DNA from: a candidate division Zixibacteria bacterium DG_27
Lineage (GTDB): Bacteria; Zixibacteria; MSB-5A5; DG-27
DNA length: 11,817 nucleotides
Direction: 5' to 3'
Assembly (NCBI GenBank): GCA_001302725.1
Contig: LIZU01000014.1
Location: 1 to 11,817 of the forward strand
Shown here: positions 1 through 6,430 of the stretch, piece after piece
How the letters are laid out: each line of letters starts with the position of its first letter
How positions within the stretch are numbered: the first letter of the stretch is position 1
The notes under the pieces: model-generated
Seen by the model: the letters and a program-made list of their open reading frames with translations, nothing else
Told to the model about the DNA's origin: nothing
Database searches by the model: none
Program-made: the position numbers and the translations under genes

Positions 1-697
1 TCTGGGTGTTGTAACAGGGGCCGTGGGGACGCTCATTTAAAACCCCGAGAACCGGAATGGGATAGGCATCCTGAATTCCGCTGGTCAGATCCCGTTCACA
101 GGCGACGGCCACGATGGCGCTGGGTCTGGTATCTACAATGATTTTCCTCGCCAGGGTGCCCCCGGTGGCGACTGCAAGCTCGGCCTCGTATTTCTCCTTC
201 AAAGCAATGATCTCATTCAATTGGCAGTTTCCACAACGTTTGCAATTGAGATAGGTGGCGGTTACCCGATGAGGACAATCGAAATTCTGGAGGCACTGGG
301 AAAGTAGTATCAGCACCTTACCTCTCTGGAGACGCTTTCGAGAGGCTTTGACCAGGGAGTTGTTGACCTCCACGAAAGAGCTTCTGACGGTGTCCTTGGA
401 GACTCCCAAGAGTCTTCCCAGAAGTATGTTAAGAGGGAAAAGAACCTTGACGGTAACCTGTTTCTCCCCGTGGGGCCAGAGGAAGTCCTTCTCGGTGGCA
501 GAGGAGAGGACTATGAGACTCAACCCCACCGCAATTGTTCCCAGGGAAGCTACCAGCGCTATTCTAATGACCCAGGCCAGATAGACATTGGACTCCTCCA
601 GCCGGGGCGCTATCAAATACCACAGGGCCACAAAAGAGATCGCAAGAATTGCCAGCGAGAGGATCGAAAGCCACAGGAAAATCCACTTGCTCTTCAT
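1..697 (-). CDS. DUF116 family protein, two N-terminal membrane segments (3' end cut by window edge)
   Basis: I read 232 residues from an ATG at 697; the C-terminus lies beyond the window. Residues about 5-30 and 38-66 are hydrophobic and look like two transmembrane helices, followed by a soluble domain. That domain carries the Cys-rich signature I associate with DUF116: Cys135, a Cys-Pro-His at 141-143, then C152-x2-C155-x2-C158, with further cysteines at 200 and 228. The spacing suggests metal or Fe-S binding, which is inference; the family's biochemical role is not established as far as I know. The start codon overlaps the fmt stop (ATGA) and is preceded by GAGGT, so it is translationally coupled to fmt. 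The pairing fmt-DUF116 is recurrent in several bacterial groups from memory. The family call is good; the function is unknown. Confidence 0.85.
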   Translation of the reverse strand, partial: MKSKWIFLWLSILSLAILAISFVALWYLIAPRLEESNVYLAWVIRIALVASLGTIAVGLSLIVLSSATEKDFLWPHGEKQVTVKVLFPLNILLGRLLGVSKDTVRSSFVEVNNSLVKASRKRLQRGKVLILLSQCLQNFDCPHRVTATYLNCKRCGNCQLNEIIALKEKYEAELAVATGGTLARKIIVDTRPSAIVAVACERDLTSGIQDAYPIPVLGVLNERPHGPCYNTQ

Positions 698-1626
698 CCT
701 AAGACCTCACCAACCTCAACCCTATAACCACGAACAAACTCCTGACCACTTATTGCTCTTTTTCCCTCAAGCTGCAGCTCCTGAAGCCAAAGGGAAGCCT
801 CCCCGCAGGCGATTGTCATCCCTTCCTTGGGACTCGACAATAACACCTCTCCCGGCTGTCCCCTCAGCTTGAGATCACCGCTTGGCTGCGAGCGATAGAG
901 CTTCAAAGTCTTCCCCCTGAAATGGGTGTATGCCCCCGGCAGGGGGGAGAGCCCTCGAATCAGGTTCTTTACCTCCTCGGCTTTCTTACTCCAATCTATG
1001 CGGCAATGTTCCTTCACTATCTTGGGTGCTCTGGTGGCCATACCCTCATCTTGCGGGGTAGTTTTGACCTCCCCGCTTTGCAAGAGCTTCAAAGTGTCCA
1101 CAACCAACTCCGCTCCCAGGTGCGATAACCTCTGGCTGAGTTCCCCAGAGGTTTCCTCCTCTTCAATCTCCACCCGCCTCTGTAAAATAGTATCGCCAGT
1201 ATCGACCTTCCTTTTCAGGAAAAAAGTGGTCAGTCCGGTCTCGGTCTCGCCGTTTATGATGGCCCAGTTGATGGGGGCGGCTCCCCGATAGCGGGGAAGC
1301 AGAGAGGCGTGTAAGTTGAAGGCGCCCCTGGAGGGCAGCGTGAACAGCTCCGGGGGCAAAACCCTGAAGGCAACTATCACCATAATCTCGGCATTCAAAG
1401 ACTTAACCTCGGTTAAGAATCCTTGTTCCTTCAGCTTTGAGGGCTGCAATACGCGAAGTCCTAACTCCAACGCTTTCTGTTTAACCGCCGGAGCTCGGAG
1501 CTTCAGGCCCCGGCCCTTGGGCCGGTCTGGAGAGGTAATTACTGCGGGGACTTCATAGCTGGCGCTGACGATCGCCTCTAAGCTAGGGAGGGCAAATTCC
1601 GGATTGCCGCAAAATATTACTCTCAT
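694..1626 (-). CDS. fmt: Methionyl-tRNA formyltransferase
   Basis: This cytosolic enzyme transfers a formyl group from 10-formyl-tetrahydrofolate to Met-tRNAfMet, giving the initiator fMet-tRNA. The 310 residues match the usual length of about 310-315. The N-terminal formyltransferase fold begins with MRVIFCGNPEFALPSLEA. The catalytic trio is visible as Asn104, His106 and Asp142 (in VDTGD), with the family signature SLLPRYRG at 108-115 followed by AAPINWAI. The tRNA-contacting loop (SPDRPKGRGLKL, about residues 32-43) is present. The C-terminal anticodon/acceptor-binding domain follows from about residue 205. The ATG start has GAGGTGG immediately upstream. It follows def by 55 bases and overlaps the DUF116 gene by four bases, a standard def-fmt arrangement: one enzyme adds the formyl group, the other removes it. 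No missing key residue is seen. Confidence 0.97.
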   Translation of the reverse strand: MRVIFCGNPEFALPSLEAIVSASYEVPAVITSPDRPKGRGLKLRAPAVKQKALELGLRVLQPSKLKEQGFLTEVKSLNAEIMVIVAFRVLPPELFTLPSRGAFNLHASLLPRYRGAAPINWAIINGETETGLTTFFLKRKVDTGDTILQRRVEIEEEETSGELSQRLSHLGAELVVDTLKLLQSGEVKTTPQDEGMATRAPKIVKEHCRIDWSKKAEEVKNLIRGLSPLPGAYTHFRGKTLKLYRSQPSGDLKLRGQPGEVLLSSPKEGMTIACGEASLWLQELQLEGKRAISGQEFVRGYRVEVGEVLG

Positions 1627-1681
1627 TCCACCTCATCTACCGGCCTTCGGCAGGGGTAGCCGGGTCGTTGAGTCCTAACCT

Positions 1682-2194
1682 CTAAGGAGGGTTCCGGTTG
1701 GAGATTTTCCTCATCCGAGCCGAGATTAGCTGCTTTCTGATGGACCCCACGTGGTCGATTATGAGCTTCCCGTTCAGATGGTCGAGCTCGTGCAGGACCG
1801 CTCTGGCGACAACGCCCTCGCCTTCAAACTGAAACTCTTCGCCCTCCAAGTTCAAACCCTTTACGGTCACTCGCTGGGGCCGTTCGATCTTCTCGAAGAT
1901 CCCCGGAAACGACAGACACCCCTCCTCCCCCACCTGCACTCCCGAGACCTCCACTATTTCAGGGTTAATCAATACGAAGGGCTCAAATTTGGGGGACTGC
2001 AAAGAGGCGTCCAGAGCGAAGATCCGATTCAGCTCTCCGACCTGATTGGCCGCCAGCCCCACCGCCTGGTTGTGCTTCATAGTCTGCAGCATGCTCTCGG
2101 CCAGCTTGGCCAATTCGCCGTTAATCTCCTTCACCTCTCGGGCTACCTGCCTCAGAACCTGGTCCCCGTAGATTCTCACTCTAAATATACTCAC
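1682..2194 (-). CDS. def: Peptide deformylase
   Basis: This metalloenzyme removes the N-formyl group from nascent proteins at the ribosome. The 170-residue product has all three family motifs: motif 1 GLAANQ (46-51), motif 2 EGCLS (91-95) with the metal ligand Cys93, and motif 3 HELDH (135-139) with two His ligands and the catalytic Glu. The sequence is of the type common in Gram-negative and related lineages, without the insertions seen in Staphylococcus-type enzymes. The start is GTG at 2194, with AAGG about ten bases upstream; a second GTG five codons later is possible but would trim the first strand. It precedes fmt by 55 bases in the same direction. The 91 bases separating it from yajC suggest it may have its own promoter, though I see no convincing one. 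Confidence 0.97.
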   Translation of the reverse strand: MSIFRVRIYGDQVLRQVAREVKEINGELAKLAESMLQTMKHNQAVGLAANQVGELNRIFALDASLQSPKFEPFVLINPEIVEVSGVQVGEEGCLSFPGIFEKIERPQRVTVKGLNLEGEEFQFEGEGVVARAVLHELDHLNGKLIIDHVGSIRKQLISARMRKISNRNPP

Positions 2195-2251
2195 GGCTTC
2201 GCCTTAGTCCTGCAATCAAACTAGAATACCCCATTGGGTAAACTGTTCTAA

Positions 2252-2273
2252 GGGCCCGAAAGTTCTCGGGACC
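2252..2273 (-). other. Hairpin between yajC and def
   Basis: Arms GGGCCCGA and TCGGGACC pair with one mismatch around a six-base loop, about 12 bases past the yajC stop. In the transcript no run of U follows, so it is not a good intrinsic terminator. It may be an mRNA-processing or end-protecting structure, or chance. The remaining 70-odd bases up to the def start hold nothing else I can name. Confidence 0.25.
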
Positions 2274-2285
2274 GAACCTCCCTCT

Positions 2286-2609
2286 TTATTTGTCGGCCTT
2301 TCCCGCGATCGAGGATTTCAGAAACTCCACCTTGGTGTTCTCCCCGAGCCTCAAGACCACGATGTTGTCCTTTTCATTTATCCCTACGATAGTTCCGAAC
2401 ATTCCGCCACTGGTCACCACTCGATCCCCCTTGCTCAAGGTGCCGAGCATCTCTCGATGTTGTTTCTGTTTTTTCTGTTGGGGACGTATCAAAAGGAAAT
2501 AGAAAATCACGATGATGAGGATAAATGGGAGAAACGCCATCAATCCTCCACCTCCGGCGGACTCCCCGCCCCCGCCCGAGGTCCCCATGGCGTAAGCTAC
2601 AGAGAACAA
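2286..2609 (-). CDS. yajC: Preprotein translocase accessory subunit YajC
   Basis: A small inner-membrane protein associated with the SecDF-YajC subcomplex of the Sec translocase. The 107 residues have a Gly/Ser-rich N-terminus, a single transmembrane helix at about 24-42 ending in the hallmark FLLIRPQQKK, and a cytosolic SH3-like tail containing VVTSGGMFGTI. The start is a TTG at 2609, chosen because a strong Shine-Dalgarno (GGAGGG) sits eight bases upstream inside the end of tgt. The in-frame ATG at 2588 has no such site and would shorten the N-terminus by seven residues. Only four bases separate it from the tgt stop. The tgt-yajC pair is a widespread arrangement, commonly followed by secD and secF, which are not here; instead def follows. 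Confidence 0.96.
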   Translation of the reverse strand: MFSVAYAMGTSGGGGESAGGGGLMAFLPFILIIVIFYFLLIRPQQKKQKQHREMLGTLSKGDRVVTSGGMFGTIVGINEKDNIVVLRLGENTKVEFLKSSIAGKADK

Positions 2610-2613
2610 AATC

Positions 2614-3759
2614 TTAACCCTCCGTTTCTTCCCTTTCTTGGTATGATTCCAAAAAGCTCTTTTTCCAGCTTGCGAACCTCCCCTCCGAGATAGCCTCGCG
2701 AATTTGCTGCATCAGCTGTAGATAGAAATAAAGATTGTGCCAACTTGTCAAGCGCAATCCCAAGATTTCTCCGACCGAAAGCAGGTGGCGGACATAAGCC
2801 CGACTGTAGCGACGGCAGGCCAGGCAGCCGCATTCCTCTTCAATGGGGGCGGGATCACGAGCATAGCTAGCACCTTTTATGACCATCTTTCCCCGGCGGG
2901 TGAACACCGTTCCGTTGCGGGCATTCCTGGTGGGAAGGACGCAATCGAACAGATCCACCCCGGCGGCGACGGCTTCAACTATATCTCTTGGAGTCCCCAC
3001 TCCCATCAGGTAACGGGGTTTCTCCCCTGGCAGGCACTCGGTGCATACCGGCAGGATCTCGAAGGTGGCCTCTATGGGCTCTCCCACCGCCAAGCCGCCG
3101 ATAGCGTGGCCGGGAAAGTCGTAACTGAGTAAAGCTTCAGCACAACTCCGCCTCAACTCCGGATAGACACCACCCTGGAGTATTCCGAATAGAGCTGGAC
3201 TTCGCTTCCCTTCGCTCAAGTTTCGATGTTCGGAGAGACACCTCTTGGCCCACCTCACGGTCCTCTCGGTAGCCACGGCGACGTAGCTTTGGCCGGCCTC
3301 ATACGGGGGACATTCGTCCAGGGCCATTATTATGTCAGCCCCCAACTGGTGTTGAATCTTGATCGCCCTTTCGGGAGGGAATGAGTGTCGGGAACCATCT
3401 ATGTGGGACTGGAATTCGATGCCCTCATCGTTGATCTTGTTCAAGACCTTGAGGCTGTAAAACTGAAAGCCTCCGGAGTCGGTCAAAAGTGGCCTTTTCC
3501 AACTGATGAAGCGGTGCAATCCCCCGCAAGACTCTATGACTTCTGAGCCGGGGCGGAGATAGAGGTGATAGGTGTTCCCCAGAATTATCTCGGCGCCCAA
3601 CTCCTCCAGTTCCCCGGCCTCGAAGGTCTTCACCGTCCCTTGGGTCCCAATGGGCATAAAAGCCGGGGTATCGATCTCCCCGTGGGCGGTCGTAATCTTG
3701 CCGAGCCTCGCCCAGGAATCCCTGTCTTTGTATCGTATCTCGAATCTGAAAGCTTCCAA
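2614..3759 (-). CDS. tgt: Queuine tRNA-ribosyltransferase (tRNA-guanine transglycosylase)
   Basis: This enzyme exchanges guanine-34 in GUN anticodons for preQ1 during queuosine synthesis. The 381-residue TIM-barrel protein is full length. Visible landmarks are DSGGFQ (94-99) with active-site Asp94, Asp149 of the base-recognition site, GGLAVGE (221-227), and the nucleophile Asp272 in FDCVLPTRNARNGTVFT. The structural zinc site is Cys310, Cys312, Cys315 and His341. The start is uncertain: I use a TTG at 3759, which gives the family-like N-terminus MEAFRFEIRY. It has only a weak upstream GGGA, no in-frame ATG or GTG fits the fold, and the frame is open back to the flavin reductase stop at 3798-3796. 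It follows that gene by 36 bases and is directly coupled to yajC. Confidence 0.97.
   Translation of the reverse strand: MEAFRFEIRYKDRDSWARLGKITTAHGEIDTPAFMPIGTQGTVKTFEAGELEELGAEIILGNTYHLYLRPGSEVIESCGGLHRFISWKRPLLTDSGGFQFYSLKVLNKINDEGIEFQSHIDGSRHSFPPERAIKIQHQLGADIIMALDECPPYEAGQSYVAVATERTVRWAKRCLSEHRNLSEGKRSPALFGILQGGVYPELRRSCAEALLSYDFPGHAIGGLAVGEPIEATFEILPVCTECLPGEKPRYLMGVGTPRDIVEAVAAGVDLFDCVLPTRNARNGTVFTRRGKMVIKGASYARDPAPIEEECGCLACRRYSRAYVRHLLSVGEILGLRLTSWHNLYFYLQLMQQIREAISEGRFASWKKSFLESYQEREETEG
2618..2623 (-). promoter_or_regulatory. Shine-Dalgarno deciding the TTG start of yajC
   Basis: GGAGGG on the minus strand lies within the last codons of tgt, eight bases before the TTG at 2609. It supports the non-ATG start and tight translational coupling of tgt and yajC. 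Confidence 0.7.
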
Positions 3760-3795
3760 CGGCTGGTCCCGTTCAGGCGGCTTCTTTAAGCCCCT

Positions 3796-4374
3796 TTAAG
3801 AGCTTTTCCCCTTGGTGAAGCCGTATTTCGCCAACATCTTCGAAAACCCTCCCCAGTATTCATGAGCTTTGGTGCAATAGACAAAGGGCTTTAGCTTGGG
3901 GATGTCGGGCCTTTCGGCTTTGTCAAGCACCTCTTCATCCATGTGGGTCGCCAGGATCTCCCCGATGAAAAGGTCGTGGCTGCCGAGCTCCAGAGTGTAG
4001 CGCACCGAACATTCATGGTTTATGGGACATTCCTTTATCAGGGGAGCATTCACCCTCTCCGCCTTCATGGGGGTAAGTCCAGCTTCCCTGAATTTGTCGA
4101 CGTCCTTGCCGGAGACCACCCCGCAGAAATCGACAGCCTTGAGCTGGTCCTCGCTGGCGATGTTGACCACAAACTCGCCCGATTCGGAAATGATCTTGTG
4201 AGAATACCGGGTCTTGCGGATTGCGATTGAGATCATGGGGGGCTCGCTACAGGCTACCCCCACCCAGGCGACAGTGATGATGTTTGGCTTACCGTCGGGG
4301 AGAGCACAACTCACCATGACCGCTGGCAGGGGAATAAGTGTTGTCTGAGGTTTGAATTCTCGTTTATTGGACAT
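3796..4374 (-). CDS. Flavin reductase / flavoredoxin family protein
   Basis: The 192-residue protein has the FMN-binding split-barrel pattern of the flavin reductase-like family (flavoredoxin type). Features are an N-terminal P-x-P-x-VMVSC strand, the NIITVAWVG segment, PPMISIAIRKTRYSHKII, FVVNIAS, and DFCGVVSGKDVDKF near residues 82-96. The later segment SHDLFIGEI closes the barrel. Relatives bind FMN and reduce it or shuttle electrons; the physiological partner cannot be told from the sequence. The ATG shares one base with the stop of the preceding short ORF (TAATG) and has AGGTGA upstream, so the start is firm. Codon use resembles the core genes rather than the AT-rich island just upstream. 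It stands immediately before tgt, but no functional link to queuosine is known to me. Confidence 0.9.
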   Translation of the reverse strand: MSNKREFKPQTTLIPLPAVMVSCALPDGKPNIITVAWVGVACSEPPMISIAIRKTRYSHKIISESGEFVVNIASEDQLKAVDFCGVVSGKDVDKFREAGLTPMKAERVNAPLIKECPINHECSVRYTLELGSHDLFIGEILATHMDEEVLDKAERPDIPKLKPFVYCTKAHEYWGGFSKMLAKYGFTKGKSS

Positions 4375-4631
4375 TATTCACCTATGATACCTTGAGCCAA
4401 TAGAAATTCTTCCCTATAAATCTGTCTGTTGCTTGCGTTGAATTCATGTTTGACTTGTACAAACATCGTGACTGTATCATACATTCTCCACCGCACAGGT
4501 ATATAGACCGTCTTTTTCTTTCTCGATGCAGCCGGGATCTGAAAACTCAAGACCAAATGCCTACCGTCTGTAGTGACCTTAGAACTCTGCTTTGAAGCAG
4601 AAAAATAGAAAGCTCTTTGTGTGGTTCCCAT
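4374..4631 (-). CDS. Short ORF, possible C-terminal fragment of a type II restriction endonuclease
   Basis: I do not recognise this with certainty. The ATG at 4631 gives 85 residues; a TTG at 4640 adds three. Neither has a Shine-Dalgarno sequence. The same frame is open upstream to a TAG at 4676-4674, and the untranslated-looking part encodes YLECKTYNL. Its E-C-K resembles the (E)xK half of a PD-(D/E)XK active site at the end of a beta strand, and it is followed by segments with the look of a nuclease C-terminal half (RAFYFS, DGRHLVLSF, VKHEFNASNRQIY). The acidic partner residue and the N-terminal half are missing. I infer a 5'-truncated restriction endonuclease remnant. It is AT-richer than its neighbours and is joined to the flavin reductase gene by TAATG. 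It could instead be a genuine small protein of unknown role. Confidence 0.5.
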   Translation of the reverse strand: MGTTQRAFYFSASKQSSKVTTDGRHLVLSFQIPAASRKKKTVYIPVRWRMYDTVTMFVQVKHEFNASNRQIYREEFLLAQGIIGE

Positions 4632-4679
4632 ATTCGCCAAATTATAGGTTTTGCACTCTAAATACGTAATCTCCTACCT

Positions 4680-5084
4680 TCAATTATCTTTCCGAAACAG
4701 TGCCCATGTTCTTCCGTAGAGACCACCACGGTCATATCCTCCACAAATAAAGCGATAGCCCCTGTCTTTTAGCCGAGGTTTCCACTCCTCATCAATTATC
4801 TTATAGCTTTCTTTTTCTGCATACTCGTAGCAAGCAGTTTCCTTCTCCTTCTCCGCCCCCTCACCTTCGATGTCTATCCTCATTCTCACCTGCTCAGCTT
4901 CGGTCTCACTCCATATTTCGTCAACGCAGACTGCAGTCCAGCCTTCATATATGAGCAAATACCCTTCGCCTAAATGATCTTCTCCACTCTCGTCTGAAGT
5001 CTCTTCCAAGATATCACACGCCCGTTTCCAAAGCTTCGGTGGTGCTATCTTCGCTTCAAGATCTTCCATTATCGTTTCTTTCAT
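4680..5084 (-). CDS. Hypothetical protein, acidic, overlapping the nuclease-like gene
   Basis: The 134-residue product is not a family I know. It is rich in Glu and Asp, especially at residues 25-38 and 58-95, with several aromatic residues and a glycine-rich C-terminal stretch (CGGYDRGGLYGR). No signal peptide, transmembrane helix or nucleotide-binding motif is evident. The ATG at 5084 overlaps the 3' end of the upstream nuclease-like gene by 29 bases; a second ATG at 5069 would reduce the overlap to 14. Neither has a clear ribosome binding site, so reinitiation after the upstream stop is likely. The overlap suggests co-expression with the nuclease-like protein, as a partner, an inhibitor or an immunity component, but that is speculation. 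Base composition matches the rest of the island. Confidence 0.65.
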   Translation of the reverse strand: MKETIMEDLEAKIAPPKLWKRACDILEETSDESGEDHLGEGYLLIYEGWTAVCVDEIWSETEAEQVRMRIDIEGEGAEKEKETACYEYAEKESYKIIDEEWKPRLKDRGYRFICGGYDRGGLYGRTWALFRKDN

Positions 5085-6351
5085 CCAATTGTGTAGCGCA
5101 AAGGATTCTTATTGTGTTTCTGAGTTTCTCTTTAGACGATTGTGGGGTGAACCGCAACGAATATTTGTTATCCTTCCGCTCTACTATCCCTAATAAATCG
5201 TGAGCAAGAAAAACTAGAAGACTTTCCATTTCCACTCTTTCAATATTCGCCACTCTGTTTTGCTCGCAATACAAATCTGTTCTACCTTTTATCTCGTCTA
5301 CGTTTCTAGGTGTAAAATCGAGATTTTGAATCAAAATGAGCGGTTTAGCAACGAGGTCTCTTTGATACTGAATCGTCTCTTGTAATGTGCTAAGTTTTTC
5401 GCTAGTTATTATGCCGGGTTGCCTGAGAATTTCCACGTAGTCAAACGGTGAGAGTATATATTCCTTATGACTCTTTAAGAGGCTAATCAAAGTCTGAACG
5501 TCAATTAAGGTGGCTCCTTCCATCTCACCATCTTTACCAACTGCCGGGTCAAAGCCAACACTAACAATCACCATAAACTCAGCCTTATGTTCTTTCATAT
5601 GTCTTTTTATTCTAGTAAAATTTATGGCCGACTTCACATCTCTCTTAGTACTCTTACCATCAACAATAAATCTAACGGGTTCTAGCACCAGAACGTCGGT
5701 CTCTCCCGCACGACCAATTCTCTTACATCGAAAGCCCATCTCCGCAAAAAACTTCTCAAGTGCCAACTCGAAATTCTTGGGATTGCCACTATCTTTTGCT
5801 GTTATGAACAACTCATCCTCTAATGGTATAGGTCGGTCAGAGACAGGGACAACCTCCTCCTTGGATACTTTAGGCTGCAATTCTCCCAACGAAGGCCAAT
5901 AAGTTTTACGAAACTCGCTTGGAGAAAAATCAAAGTAGTTCAAAAACTGCGTTACCTCATATTTCCCCTTATTGGAGATTTGGAGGAACCATCTTTCCTC
6001 GTTAGTCTTTAGCAGGTTAAACTTCCACTGACCAGAGCGCAAAACAATGTCTTTTTTAATCTGGTCGAACTTCTGGGAAGGGAACACCAGATAATCGATT
6101 TCCTCTGGTGCGAAAGCACATGCACACACAATGAAGAGATTTTGGGTACAGTACTTTTCATACTCACTCTCGGTTATTCCAAACCAAAACTTCCCAATGA
6201 GATTTTTCGTGATACCAACGTTCTTACTGTAGCGAATGTACAAAATTGCCTTAGAGTTTAACGCAACAACGTCTGAACCTCGGATCGATTCAATTCGGTA
6301 CTGTTTTTTTAGAGTTTCTAATAAGACCTGCTTCGCATTGGACTTTTTCAT
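5056..6351 (-). CDS. PD-(D/E)XK (Mrr-like) restriction-nuclease-like protein, multidomain
   Basis: The predicted protein has 431 residues. The start is the ATG at 6351, preceded by AGGTGA at good spacing; a GTG three codons upstream lacks a site. Residues about 1-150 form an N-terminal alpha/beta region (ILYIRYSK, GKFWFGI, FIVCACAF, YLVFPSQKF) that resembles the accessory N-terminal domain of some restriction proteins but is not one I can name. After a linker, residues about 190-295 look like a PD-(D/E)XK core: Glu199 in a helix, G-x-TDVL with Asp219, and VDGKS with Asp231 and Lys233, then a helix and the strand FMVIVSVGF. This is the Mrr/type IV-like arrangement. The last 110 residues are helical, perhaps a winged helix. 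DNA cleavage is inferred. No methyltransferase is nearby. Codons are AT-rich compared with gcvPB. Confidence 0.75.
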   Translation of the reverse strand: MKKSNAKQVLLETLKKQYRIESIRGSDVVALNSKAILYIRYSKNVGITKNLIGKFWFGITESEYEKYCTQNLFIVCACAFAPEEIDYLVFPSQKFDQIKKDIVLRSGQWKFNLLKTNEERWFLQISNKGKYEVTQFLNYFDFSPSEFRKTYWPSLGELQPKVSKEEVVPVSDRPIPLEDELFITAKDSGNPKNFELALEKFFAEMGFRCKRIGRAGETDVLVLEPVRFIVDGKSTKRDVKSAINFTRIKRHMKEHKAEFMVIVSVGFDPAVGKDGEMEGATLIDVQTLISLLKSHKEYILSPFDYVEILRQPGIITSEKLSTLQETIQYQRDLVAKPLILIQNLDFTPRNVDEIKGRTDLYCEQNRVANIERVEMESLLVFLAHDLLGIVERKDNKYSLRFTPQSSKEKLRNTIRILCATQLDERNDNGRS

Positions 6352-6398
6352 GGCGGTCACCTACACAATTGATCCCCAATAATTCGGCTTCAAGTGCT

Positions 6399-6427
6399 AT
6401 TGTATCACTGCAATCTTAGAATCATAA
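6399..6427 (-). promoter_or_regulatory. Candidate promoter of the accessory island
   Basis: In the 79-base gap after gcvPB, the minus strand has an extended -10 element, TGATACAAT (hexamer 6404-6399), with a weak -35 TTATGA 17 bases upstream (6427-6422). It lies about 48 bases before the nuclease-like start. It would let the island be transcribed independently of the glycine cleavage operon. This is consensus matching only. Confidence 0.35.
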
Positions 6428-6430
6428 TTC

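Noticed and set aside
1638..1663. Imperfect GC-rich dyad between def and fmt (arms CCGGC / GCCGG).
   Set aside because: The arms are five bases with a long loop, easily by chance in GC-rich sequence, and no U-run follows.
4374..5084. The 134-aa and short downstream ORF lie in one frame, separated by TGA-AGG-TAG, suggesting readthrough, selenocysteine or stop reassignment.
   Set aside because: Two stops of different kinds occur three codons apart. TGA and TAG both serve as ordinary stops in the surrounding genes (TGA in fmt, gcvPA and accC; TAG in gcvH and gcvPB). There is no sign that the two proteins form one domain.
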